64,000 nt of DNA from Photobacterium lutimaris (GTDB taxonomy: Bacteria > Pseudomonadota > Gammaproteobacteria > Enterobacterales > Vibrionaceae), in contig NZ_PYMH01000013.1 of NCBI RefSeq assembly GCF_003025555.1, positions 1-64,000 on the forward strand. The letters run 5' to 3'. The notes under the pieces were generated by a model. That model searched no databases. It was given only the letters and a program-made list of their open reading frames with translations, and was not told the DNA's origin. This document shows positions 1-6,428 of the stretch, piece after piece. The stretch's first letter is position 1. Each line of letters begins with the position of its first letter. The position numbers and the translations under genes are program-made.

Positions 1-311
1 CTGCCTCAGCTTTGGCTTTAGCCTCTGCCTCTGCCTCTGCCTCTGCCTCAGCTTTGGCTTTAGCCTCTGCCTCTGCCTCTGCCTCTGCCTCAGCTTTGGC
101 TTTAGCCTCTGCCTCTGCCTCTGCCTCAGCTTTGGCTTTAGCCTCTGCCTCTGCCTCTGCCTCAGCTTGAGCTTTAGCATCTGCTTCAGCCTGGGCCTTA
201 GCATCTGCTTCTGCTTCAGCTTGAGCTTGAACTTGAGCATCTGCTTCAGCCTGGGCCTTAGCATCTGCTTCTGCTTCAGCTTGAGCTTGAACTTGAGCAT
301 CTGCTTCAGCC
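1..311. repeat. tandem repeats encoding an Ala/Glu/Lys/Gln-rich tail
   Basis: Bases 7-162 are repeats of 36-42 bp built from CTCTGC and CAGCTTTGG units. Bases 187-306 are two nearly identical 60-bp units. Read on the minus strand in the bet frame they encode alternating AEAEAEAKAKAEA-type sequence, predicted to be a long charged helix. Copy lengths differ by multiples of six bases, so the reading frame is kept. The array continues past the left edge. Confidence 0.9.
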
Positions 312-1003
312 TGAGCTTTAGCAGGTTGAGAATCTACAGCCTTAATATTCGGCTCACCTTGAGTTACAACCGGTTGGACAGTTGCAGCTTCAGGTGGTCG
401 TTGATTGTCTGATTCAAACTCAAAATCCAAGTCTTCGTTCAAGAACAAACGTTCGCCTTGCTCATCGGTATTGATTGCAAGTCTTACAGCTTGGCTGTAA
501 GCAACCATTCGGTGATAGCGCTTAGGTTTGTTGTTCCAAGCTTCGCTAGTAGGGCTATAGCACTCATCGAAATACTCACGAACAACAACGTCTTCTGCTT
601 CATGTAGGTGAATAGTAGCTTCAACCCAGGCATGAGCAGAAAGTGGAACACCTGCTGGGGCAGGTACTTCAATTGTTTCATCCGAATAATTGAATGTAAC
701 GCCACGATAGCTAGCGTCACGTTTAGCCACTTTCATCCAGCCTTCATAACCAATATCAACACCAGGAACCATCTGGCCAGTGTTTTCATCAGTATGCAGT
801 GTTGGATAAATCTCACCACGGAATGGATCTAAACCTAGTTCAATAGACTTAGATACCAACAAGTACAAACTACGCTTAGTCGGAGCAAAGTAACGGAAGC
901 AAAGCTCCGAAACCATCTTCACAGTATTAGTTTCTGAAGTGAAACCATACTGATTACCGAACTTAGCGATGATGTTGTTCTCTTGCATTTTTGCGTTAGA
1001 CAT
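1..1003 (-). CDS. bet: Bet/RecT-family single-strand annealing protein, C-terminus cut by window edge
   Basis: A phage-type recombinase that anneals complementary single strands, normally paired with a 5'-3' exonuclease and an SSB. The frame is open from ATG at 1003 to base 2 with no stop, so the 3' end lies outside the window. The N-terminal ~190 residues carry the family signature LGLDPFRGEIYP, then GVDIGYEGWMKVA, then YHRMVAYSQAVRLAIN, as in Bet proteins of lambda and SXT-type elements. After residue ~195 the protein turns into a long Gln/Ala/Glu/Lys low-complexity tail, which is not typical of Bet. The start follows a clear AAGGAAT ribosome site. SSB lies just upstream on the same strand, which fits a recombination operon. 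The exonuclease partner is not in view. Confidence 0.85.
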   Translation of the reverse strand, partial: MSNAKMQENNIIAKFGNQYGFTSETNTVKMVSELCFRYFAPTKRSLYLLVSKSIELGLDPFRGEIYPTLHTDENTGQMVPGVDIGYEGWMKVAKRDASYRGVTFNYSDETIEVPAPAGVPLSAHAWVEATIHLHEAEDVVVREYFDECYSPTSEAWNNKPKRYHRMVAYSQAVRLAINTDEQGERLFLNEDLDFEFESDNQRPPEAATVQPVVTQGEPNIKAVDSQPAKAQAEADAQVQAQAEAEADAKAQAEADAQVQAQAEAEADAKAQAEADAKAQAEAEAEAEAKAKAEAEAEAEAKAKAEAEAEAEAEAKAKAEAEAEAEAEAKAKAEA

Positions 1004-1028
1004 AATGATAATTCCTTACTATTTGTTG

Positions 1029-1038
1029 ACCTTTCGGT
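1029..1038 (-). promoter_or_regulatory. CCGAAAGG mini-hairpin in the bet leader
   Basis: On the minus strand ACC-GAAA-GGT forms a three-pair stem closed by a GAAA (GNRA) tetraloop about 26 nt upstream of the bet ATG. The same core with different flanking pairs sits upstream of four other genes in this window. A GCAGGG/CCCTGC hairpin lies just before it. A structured mRNA leader is an inference. Confidence 0.5.
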
Positions 1039-1118
1039 GTTTAAAAGTGCAGGGCTTGTCCCTGCTGATAAGTGTTTACTGAACGCCGACCACAGTGAAG
1101 TAATCGGCATTTCGTTAG

Positions 1119-1631
1119 TTATTGACCTACAGACTGGTTCCAATTTTGATTGTTTGGCTGGCTTTGATTACCGGCCCAATGCTGATTGTTCTGGCCATTC
1201 CATTGCTGGGCAGGTTGAACACTTGGATTACTTTGGGCTGTTGGTTGGTTTCTAACGGGTTGTGTGCCACCGGACTGAATGCCAAGCTCTTTCTGAGTTT
1301 TGATGAAATCAAATTCAGTGAAGGGCTCACAACTAACCTCATAAACAAAACGATCAGCACCGCTGTTGTCTTGATACTTGCGGGTCTTCAATTTACCGCC
1401 AGTGATACGGATAGTTGTGCCTTTGCGAATATGGCCTGCATGAGATTCAGCACGTTTACCTCGCAACACAATATTGTGGTACTCGGTAGAAGTGCGCTGT
1501 TCACAGGTTTTTTTATCTCGCCATGAATCACTTGTCGCCAAACGGAAGGTAGCAATAGCACCACCGTCAGGGAAAACACGAAATTCAGCGTCAGCTACAA
1601 CATTACCTTTCAGGTTCACAGAGTTAGTCAT
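1119..1631 (-). CDS. ssb: single-stranded DNA-binding protein without acidic tip
   Basis: An OB-fold ssDNA-binding protein of 170 aa, close to the usual 170-180. It opens with the SSB pattern (NLKGNVVADAEFRVF, then ATFRLATSDSWRDK, then TEYHNIVLRGKRAE) and has a Gln/Asn-rich linker from ~residue 118. Bacterial and plasmid SSBs normally end in an acidic DDDIPF-like tip that docks repair and replication proteins. This one ends WNQSVGQ, with no acidic residues in the last 40 or so, so it may bind DNA without recruiting the usual partners. The start is set by AAGGAAT eight bases upstream. It lies between bet and the small membrane-protein block, all on the minus strand. Confidence 0.93.
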   Translation of the reverse strand: MTNSVNLKGNVVADAEFRVFPDGGAIATFRLATSDSWRDKKTCEQRTSTEYHNIVLRGKRAESHAGHIRKGTTIRITGGKLKTRKYQDNSGADRFVYEVSCEPFTEFDFIKTQKELGIQSGGTQPVRNQPTAQSNPSVQPAQQWNGQNNQHWAGNQSQPNNQNWNQSVGQ

Positions 1632-1676
1632 TTTTGTATTCCTTAAATTTTATAAACTTTTTCAAGTAGAGAAGAG

Positions 1677-1700
1677 AAAGAGAGCCTCAAGGGCTCTCTT
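1677..1700 (-). terminator. hairpin terminator upstream of ssb
   Basis: AGAGAGCC-TCAA-GGGCTCTCT forms an 8-bp stem followed, on the minus strand, by the T-rich run TTTCTCTTCTC. It would end transcription of the gene at 1709-2095 before ssb. Confidence 0.6.
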
Positions 1701-1708
1701 CATGGTGG

Positions 1709-2095
1709 TTAAACGTTGATTACGATACCGCGACGTAAGTACGCAGGAGTATCTAAATCTAGTTCTGGTTCTAAGCTACCCTTTACAGGTTTCTCAGATT
1801 GTTGTTGCTTGATAGAAGGCTCTGGTTGAGACTCTTCCTTGGTTTGAACCTTTTCAGCCAGGTCAGGTTTGACTTGAGCTTTAAGATCCTCGCGCCCTGC
1901 AGTAGCAAGGTTCCTTTTGATTTTGTCAATTTCAACTACTGTATCCATAGTAGTTTGCTTTACTTCATTGCTTAACGCTTTACGGAAAGCGAATGACGTC
2001 GCATGTTTCACGCCTTTTCCGATCCAATAACCGGAAAGATGCAAAACTTTACTACCAGCAAGAATTACTATGAAAATCGTTACTAAATCACCCAT
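1709..2095 (-). CDS. membrane-anchored protein with FtsZ-like C-terminal peptide
   Basis: Not a family I recognise. The 128-aa protein has one N-terminal membrane segment (residues ~4-27), a basic/charged stretch, a Gln/Pro/Glu-rich disordered linker (~75-110), and ends with LDLDTPAYLRRGIVINV. That tail closely matches the conserved C-terminal peptide of FtsZ (pattern D-I/V-P-A/T-F/Y-L-R-R/K), which binds FtsA, ZipA, MinC, SlmA and ClpX. The layout of membrane anchor, disordered linker and division peptide resembles a decoy or tether for cell-division proteins. The start is supported by TAGGAAA seven bases upstream. A truncated paralogue (2286-2405) and a duplicated leader lie just upstream. 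The function is inferred from the peptide only. Confidence 0.75.
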   Translation of the reverse strand: MGDLVTIFIVILAGSKVLHLSGYWIGKGVKHATSFAFRKALSNEVKQTTMDTVVEIDKIKRNLATAGREDLKAQVKPDLAEKVQTKEESQPEPSIKQQQSEKPVKGSLEPELDLDTPAYLRRGIVINV

Positions 2096-2240
2096 GGTGG
2101 TTTCCTATTAAAGTGTGGTCCTTTCGGATAGTTGGTGGGTTGCATCATTATTGATGTGTCAGCTAAACCCTCTGACATTTACGTGTGCAAAGCACAGCAA
2201 AAAACTCAATGGTAAGACTTACCTTAACGTTGAGTTCTTT
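2096..2240 (-). promoter_or_regulatory. structured 5' leader, copy 1 (with CCGAAAGG hairpin)
   Basis: This leader of the FtsZ-tail gene can fold, on the minus strand, into four stems: CTCAA/TTGAG around GGTAAG/CTTACC (2203-2236), TGTCAG/CTGACA (2157-2177), CATCA-N4-TGATG (2143-2156) and TCC-GAAA-GGA (2119-2128). A diverged copy lies at 2406-2545, and the second and last stems differ between copies while still pairing. This supports a selected RNA structure. Confidence 0.6.
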
Positions 2241-2285
2241 CTTGTGAATTACCCACTGAGCAAAAGCTCTAGTGGGTAGGAGTGA

Positions 2286-2405
2286 TTATGCCTCAAAGTC
2301 TTGGTGGGACAGTTCGTATATGGCCAAACTCCACCAATGCTTAATCAGTTCACCAATTTTCACTACGGTTAATGCGCCAAGCATTACTGTTGTAACTTCA
2401 TGCAT
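2286..2405 (-). CDS. 39-aa membrane protein, truncated paralogue of the FtsZ-tail protein
   Basis: A small ORF starting MHEVTTVMLGALTVVKIG, with the ribosome site AGAGGA seven bases upstream. The single hydrophobic segment aligns without gaps to the first 24 residues of the 128-aa protein at 1709-2095 (shared Met1, Thr6, Leu12, Lys16, Leu20, Trp24 plus conservative changes). The linker and FtsZ-like tail are missing. Both genes also have homologous leaders, so the pair arose by duplication of leader plus membrane anchor. The function is unknown. Confidence 0.6.
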   Translation of the reverse strand: MHEVTTVMLGALTVVKIGELIKHWWSLAIYELSHQDFEA

Positions 2406-2545
2406 CTAATATTCCTCTAAGTTGTAATCCTTTCGGATGCTAGTGGGCTCATCATGATTGATGTGTCGGTTAATGCCCTTCCGACAAACGGTGTGCAATG
2501 CACATAAAACTCAATGGTAAGACTTACCTTAACGTTGAGCTTTAG
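2406..2545 (-). promoter_or_regulatory. structured 5' leader, copy 2
   Basis: Homologous to 2096-2240. It keeps the GGTAAG/CTTACC element (2510-2539), a TGTCGG/CCGACA stem (2464-2486), CATCA-N4-TGATG (2450-2463) and ATCC-GAAA-GGAT (2427-2438). Compared with copy 1, an A-T pair in the second stem has become G-C, and the GAAA hairpin has gained a pair. Confidence 0.6.
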
Positions 2546-2726
2546 TACCACAGATAATGTGGTTTTCGGGTAGATCAATACCAGGTGGTAATTTGCAAAT
2601 TTGGAAGTCGTTAGACAGGTGCTGAAAGCTAGGAGGCGTGTGGCGGAGGTTAAAGTGATTGATAGCTAACGGAAGTTAGTAACCTCTATCTTTTTTTAAT
2701 TTAAATCTAATGGCTTGTAAAGTAAA

Positions 2727-2756
2727 CCCCTAGTACCAAATAATGGCACTAAGGGG
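2727..2756 (-). terminator. imperfect hairpin, likely terminator
   Basis: CCCCTAGT...ACTAAGGGG with inner CCA/TGG pairs forms a hairpin just downstream of the 2762-2944 gene. On the minus strand it is followed by a moderately T-rich stretch (TTTACTTTAC). Confidence 0.45.
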
Positions 2757-2761
2757 GGGGG

Positions 2762-2944
2762 TTAGCCGGTTCGCAGTCGGAGAAACAAATCCATCATCGG
2801 ATGAACAATTGAATCCAGGAGAGGTTTCAGTGTGTAATCCAATGGAACGCCGGCTGTGTAGGATACTAAAGTTAGCATCCCTACGATCAGCACAAAAACT
2901 CTGCCCAATCGATTGATTACATTACGCAATAAGAAATATGCCAA
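2762..2944 (-). CDS. small membrane protein (TTG start)
   Basis: A 60-aa ORF with one clear hydrophobic segment (about residues 12-32, RLGRVFVLIVGMLTLVSYTA) and an amphipathic C-terminus. Its TTG start lies one base after the stop of the upstream 90-aa gene (TAA-A-TTG), which suggests translational coupling. No ATG start fits well. The family is unknown and the product is uncertain. Confidence 0.45.
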   Translation of the reverse strand: MAYFLLRNVINRLGRVFVLIVGMLTLVSYTAGVPLDYTLKPLLDSIVHPMMDLFLRLRTG

Positions 2945-2945
2945 T

Positions 2946-3218
2946 TTAGTGTCTCGAAGTTGGGGAGAATAGAGTTTTCATTTGCCTAATAGACTCTGCA
3001 GCGGGAACTACTTCACCACGATGAACTGATAGGTACCGGTTGTTTACAAAGCAATTAGTTGAACTTCCAGTAAACTGGACACCATTCGCAGTGTGAATAG
3101 GATGAAGATTTACAGAAAGCACGTGATTCGCTAACTGGCTAAGTTCCCAGTCAGTAGCGTCGTCGATATAAGACTGTAAGGCTTGAATTAACTCAGGCTT
3201 GGGTATGTCTATTCTCAT
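2946..3218 (-). CDS. hypothetical protein, 90 aa
   Basis: No family recognised. It is a soluble, mixed-composition protein with an N-terminal helical part (PKPELIQALQSYIDDATDWE) and a C-terminal part rich in polar residues. The start ATG overlaps the stop of the small upstream ORF (ATGA), and the downstream TTG-start ORF begins one base after its stop, so three small genes form a tightly coupled unit on the minus strand. Confidence 0.6.
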   Translation of the reverse strand: MRIDIPKPELIQALQSYIDDATDWELSQLANHVLSVNLHPIHTANGVQFTGSSTNCFVNNRYLSVHRGEVVPAAESIRQMKTLFSPTSRH

Positions 3219-3307
3219 CGTTTGCTACCCCTTATCTTAGATAGAAGTGCAAGTTTGGCTGGCGTGCCAAAACGTGAAAATAGGCTGTGTTTAATATGCT
3301 CTTGCAT
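3215..3307 (-). CDS. 30-aa basic peptide ORF (possibly 44 aa)
   Basis: A short ORF starting MQEHIKHSLFSRFGTPAK and ending IRGSKR, with AGAGGGA seven bases upstream of the ATG. Its TGA overlaps the next start (ATGA). The same frame stays open to another ATG at 3349, giving a 44-aa version with a poorer ribosome site. A CCGAAAGG leader hairpin (3382-3391) lies upstream, as for its neighbours. The function is unknown. Confidence 0.5.
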   Translation of the reverse strand: MQEHIKHSLFSRFGTPAKLALLSKIRGSKR

Positions 3308-3381
3308 GGTTGGTCCCTCTATTTGTATCTCTTTCGAATTCATACTCATGATGCCACGAGTAGAATAAAATCAAGATGTAG

Positions 3382-3391
3382 GCCTTTCGGC
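3382..3391 (-). promoter_or_regulatory. CCGAAAGG mini-hairpin, fourth leader
   Basis: GCC-GAAA-GGC on the minus strand, 33-75 nt upstream of the alternative starts of the small ORF at 3215. It is preceded by the self-complementary GCATTC-A-GAATGC. Confidence 0.45.
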
Positions 3392-3536
3392 ATTCTGAAT
3401 GCTAGCTAAAATTAGCCTTTGAAAACACAAGACTTATCAGACGGTACAAGTGTTTATTTACTGAATACAGATAATAAACTCATATTTTGATGACATCAAC
3501 TGTAGATTAATTAGTCCATATCGTTAACTTTGGAGA

Positions 3537-3581
3537 GATATCAACGTTTTTGATGGAATAATCTTCAAAAACATTGATATC
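3537..3581. repeat. 17-bp inverted repeat in a divergent intergenic region
   Basis: GATATCAACGTTTTTGA at 3537-3553 and its reverse complement at 3565-3581 differ at one base and are separated by 11 bp. They lie in an AT-rich 450-bp gap between genes diverging at 3307 (minus) and 3756 (plus). This suits an operator or other protein-binding site; there is no terminator-type T run. Confidence 0.7.
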
Positions 3582-3755
3582 ATTGCTTCACGAGTGGTTA
3601 GTGTTATCATAAAAATCAACTAATTACATATGCTATTTATGAACTAATAACACATAAGTGAATTATAGTTTGATTGTCCTGTCGAAAATGGAAATGCGAC
3701 AGTGCTATACTTGGTTGCTAACCCTCGAAAGCCCTTGAGGAAAAGGAAAGGTCAG

Positions 3756-4160
3756 ATGACACCACCGAAAGGTACAATAAGTCTTGATGAACTTGCGTTC
3801 ATTGTAAAAAACATGAGCGAAACAATCGCCATCGAGCTTTGTGAGATAGAAAGTTGCCCAGATTTTATAATGGCTGCTGATTGTGATGAGTATGACTTTC
3901 TTAAAGATATTGAGTTCCCGTCACCTACAACAGTTTCGATAAAGCATGTCGCTTCAAAAACTAAGTACCTGTCTCAATTCTTTTGTGGTGAGTTTACTTT
4001 GCATGAACAAACTGACACTGGTTTGCAATCTCTGGCTCATTTACTTTCGCTGTTAAAACTCAAAGCAAGAATGCTCATTCAAATGGGTGAAAATCAGTTA
4101 ACTGAACCTAGTAGCCAAGAATTAGATGAAGCTCTATTCTCTAGCCACAAGATTCAATAA
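3756..4160 (+). CDS. hypothetical protein, 134 aa
   Basis: No family recognised. The ATG at 3756 is preferred to an upstream in-frame start at 3702 because AGGAAAGG lies seven bases before it. The protein begins MTPPKGTISLDELAFIV and is acidic in the middle, with a Leu/Lys-rich helix near residues 90-110. It converges with the integrase gene, whose stop is two bases from its own. Nothing in the sequence shows a role. Confidence 0.65.
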   Translation: MTPPKGTISLDELAFIVKNMSETIAIELCEIESCPDFIMAADCDEYDFLKDIEFPSPTTVSIKHVASKTKYLSQFFCGEFTLHEQTDTGLQSLAHLLSLLKLKARMLIQMGENQLTEPSSQELDEALFSSHKIQ

Positions 4161-4162
4161 GG

Positions 4163-5455
4163 TTACTTATACAGAATACTATTAATGTATTCATCCTTTA
4201 GATTTGCTGATGGTTGCCGACTCTCCAATCTGCGTGAAGTATAGATTGCTAGTGTTGATAAGTTAGAGTGGCCACTATCAGCCATAACATCGTTGGGGTT
4301 GCGCTTCGCTTCTAAATCATTACTAATACCTGTGTGTCGCAATGTATGGAAGGTTAGTTGTCTGATCTCTCTTGCTTCTTCAAACTCTTCCAAACTATCC
4401 AAACTTTGTGCCGTTTCTTCAAATACCTTGCTTACTAACTCACTTATCTGGTGTGTGCCCAGGTTGGCATCTCGCACACCGAATTCGCGGCCATGAGTTC
4501 CAGCTTTATGTCTAACGAAAAGTGGATGTGTTTCATCTGGATGCGGAAATTCACTCAAGCCAAGATATCGACGGTACCTTGCGAGTGCGTTAATTACATT
4601 GTCAGAGCAAGTTACATGTCTTGACTTGCCTCCTTTAGACTTTTCAATGTAAAAGCTGTAGTTCCAAACACCTTTAGGGCCACGTCTGCGCTTGAACTGA
4701 CTCATAGCCGGGCTGCGACTGTTGGTTGAAGCTATTTCGCTTATTCGTGGGTAGCAGAATATCCCCAAGTGAATCAGAAACCTTGTACGTTCGTAAGTAT
4801 CTGGGTCCAGTGTTGCCAATCTATCGACTGTTTCTAACAGGACTCTCTGTTGAGTGTGGCTTAACGCTTTCTCTTTGTCTGCATCAACTGCACCTAAGTT
4901 TGAAACATTGTTGACACCGTATCTTCGGAGTGCAATGGCTGCAGGATTTTTCTCGCAATAATCTTCCTCTGCCATGAATGTATAGAAACCACTGATTACA
5001 CTTAGCTGCGCTCGCAGAGATGATTCTTTCCGTTGGTAGGGCTCAGGGTGATTACGGTTAACAAACGGCCTCCATTCAGTATTCACTCTCCAGCCTGCAG
5101 CCGGGTCTTCAATCAATATTGCGAAAGTGTTCCTTGCAATTAAGCCTGCTGGTGGATTATTAGCGAATTCAATAAAGCTTTTCATGTCGAGTCTGCCTAA
5201 TTGCCTGACTGAGCCCTTCCGAACTAACCAAAGCCAGTTTAAGAAAATGCACATATCACGACGGTATGCAGCGTAGTTGTTTTTGTTACCTGACTGCTCA
5301 TGCAGATACTCTGCTGCTAGCTCGTAGGTATCAATTACATCGCCTGCAGAACCCAACGCTTTATCACAGGTCAGCACAAACTGACGAATATCGGTTATTG
5401 GTTCATTGATCTGGTTGAGTGGGGGGAACAGGGGTGAAAATGTGGTCGGCATCAT
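4163..5455 (-). CDS. tyrosine recombinase / phage-type integrase
   Basis: A site-specific recombinase of 430 aa with an N-terminal SAM-like core-binding region (~25-180) and a C-terminal catalytic domain (~200-410). The catalytic set is visible: Arg237 in CYPRISEI, a Lys near 273-277 (KSKGGKSRH), His370 and Arg373 in HTLRHTG, His396 in DSGHSNL, and the nucleophile Tyr405 in LAIYTS. It could resolve plasmid multimers or integrate DNA. No flanking att or dif-like core was identified. It is transcribed away from tus, and the start regions of the two genes abut. Confidence 0.9.
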   Translation of the reverse strand: MMPTTFSPLFPPLNQINEPITDIRQFVLTCDKALGSAGDVIDTYELAAEYLHEQSGNKNNYAAYRRDMCIFLNWLWLVRKGSVRQLGRLDMKSFIEFANNPPAGLIARNTFAILIEDPAAGWRVNTEWRPFVNRNHPEPYQRKESSLRAQLSVISGFYTFMAEEDYCEKNPAAIALRRYGVNNVSNLGAVDADKEKALSHTQQRVLLETVDRLATLDPDTYERTRFLIHLGIFCYPRISEIASTNSRSPAMSQFKRRRGPKGVWNYSFYIEKSKGGKSRHVTCSDNVINALARYRRYLGLSEFPHPDETHPLFVRHKAGTHGREFGVRDANLGTHQISELVSKVFEETAQSLDSLEEFEEAREIRQLTFHTLRHTGISNDLEAKRNPNDVMADSGHSNLSTLAIYTSRRLESRQPSANLKDEYINSILYK

Positions 5456-5549
5456 TAAATCACTTATTTTTCATACTTTTCCAACTTGGATGTATATACA
5501 GTATAATCCAATTATAGGCATTGGGAAGACGCTATCAGGGGAGGGTATC

Positions 5550-6428
5550 ATGGAAGAACTAAAGGCCGACTTTTCAAATCTGAAAGCCAAAATTGAAGAG
5601 CTCATTCACTTGTTAGAAATCAATCTTGTTACCGCTGAATGCTATTCAGTGGAGCGAACTATTCGAGGTGAGGCTAACCCTGCCAGAATAGGTGTTTCTA
5701 AATTAGACCGATACCAATCGAAGTATCAAGGACTGAATAACTACCGTATTCAACAGCTTGATGGTTTCTTCACTGTCCCAAAACGGATTGTTGGTGTCAT
5801 CGTGCCGCACTTGGCGATTGAAGGTGATGTGCGAAAGCGAGTGGGTGAGATAAATGAGGTAAAAGACCATATCAAAAATGAGATGGTGAGACTGTTTTCA
5901 TGCCGTAAAGAACGCTCTCGAAAATACAAGGAGCTAGCCCCTTTGGTTATGCCAGCAACCATCTATCGGCATATCAACGTTGCACCACAGTTCACATACC
6001 GCTCGAATTTCTCTTGGTCCGATAAGCAGGTGGCTCCAAATGAAATAACTAAGGATCAAGCCAAAGAAATTGTTAAAGCACAACGTGTCGAAGTTGGTAA
6101 CGGGTTTTCTGTTGAAGATAGGATAGAGCGTGATTTGGCATCGGTGAACAGTCTTGGTTCTGATGTTGAAATACTTAGACTTGCAGAAGTAAAGGCGCAT
6201 CCAGTGCAGTCACTTACATCAAGGCCACCGTGGGTAACCAACGGCCCATCGAGAATCCATATTAAGGCGACTTCACCTGTAATCGTGTTTAGGGAGCATC
6301 AGAAAGGTATTATTACCAAACCGCTTGTTGCTTATAACAGAGAGGCTTTTACCGGGGATAGTAAAAGGTCAGTACCATCAACATTTAAACCGATAGTTGC
6401 TCACCTGGGGATATACGCTAGGAATTAG
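5550..6428 (+). CDS. tus: Tus-type replication terminus site-binding protein
   Basis: 292 aa, close to the 309 aa of E. coli Tus. Tus binds Ter sites and stops replication forks in one direction. Matches to the family pattern: LAPLVMPATIYRHINV followed by RSNFSWSDKQ (Tus has the same arrangement of an LPGLITLNAYR-like stretch and a FGWANK-like stretch), a basic RPPWVTNGPSRIHIKA strand region, and a C-terminal HLGIYARN (Tus ends similarly, HLYVAD). ATG at 5550 is chosen because GGGGAGGG lies just upstream; an upstream in-frame start at 5406 would overlap the integrase. A TATAAT box occurs near 5503. On a plasmid with two origins it probably defines fork-stop sites, but no certain Ter was found. 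Confidence 0.8.
   Translation: MEELKADFSNLKAKIEELIHLLEINLVTAECYSVERTIRGEANPARIGVSKLDRYQSKYQGLNNYRIQQLDGFFTVPKRIVGVIVPHLAIEGDVRKRVGEINEVKDHIKNEMVRLFSCRKERSRKYKELAPLVMPATIYRHINVAPQFTYRSNFSWSDKQVAPNEITKDQAKEIVKAQRVEVGNGFSVEDRIERDLASVNSLGSDVEILRLAEVKAHPVQSLTSRPPWVTNGPSRIHIKATSPVIVFREHQKGIITKPLVAYNREAFTGDSKRSVPSTFKPIVAHLGIYARN

Noticed and set aside
1..311. CRISPR-like array at the left edge
   Set aside because: Repeats are contiguous, lack unique spacers, and keep the bet reading frame.
2384..2399. GTTGTAAC-containing sequence resembling a Tus Ter site (also near 361, 23172 and 26503)
   Set aside because: The 8-base core is expected about twice by chance in 64 kb on two strands; none of the four matches the full Ter consensus and all lie inside coding regions.
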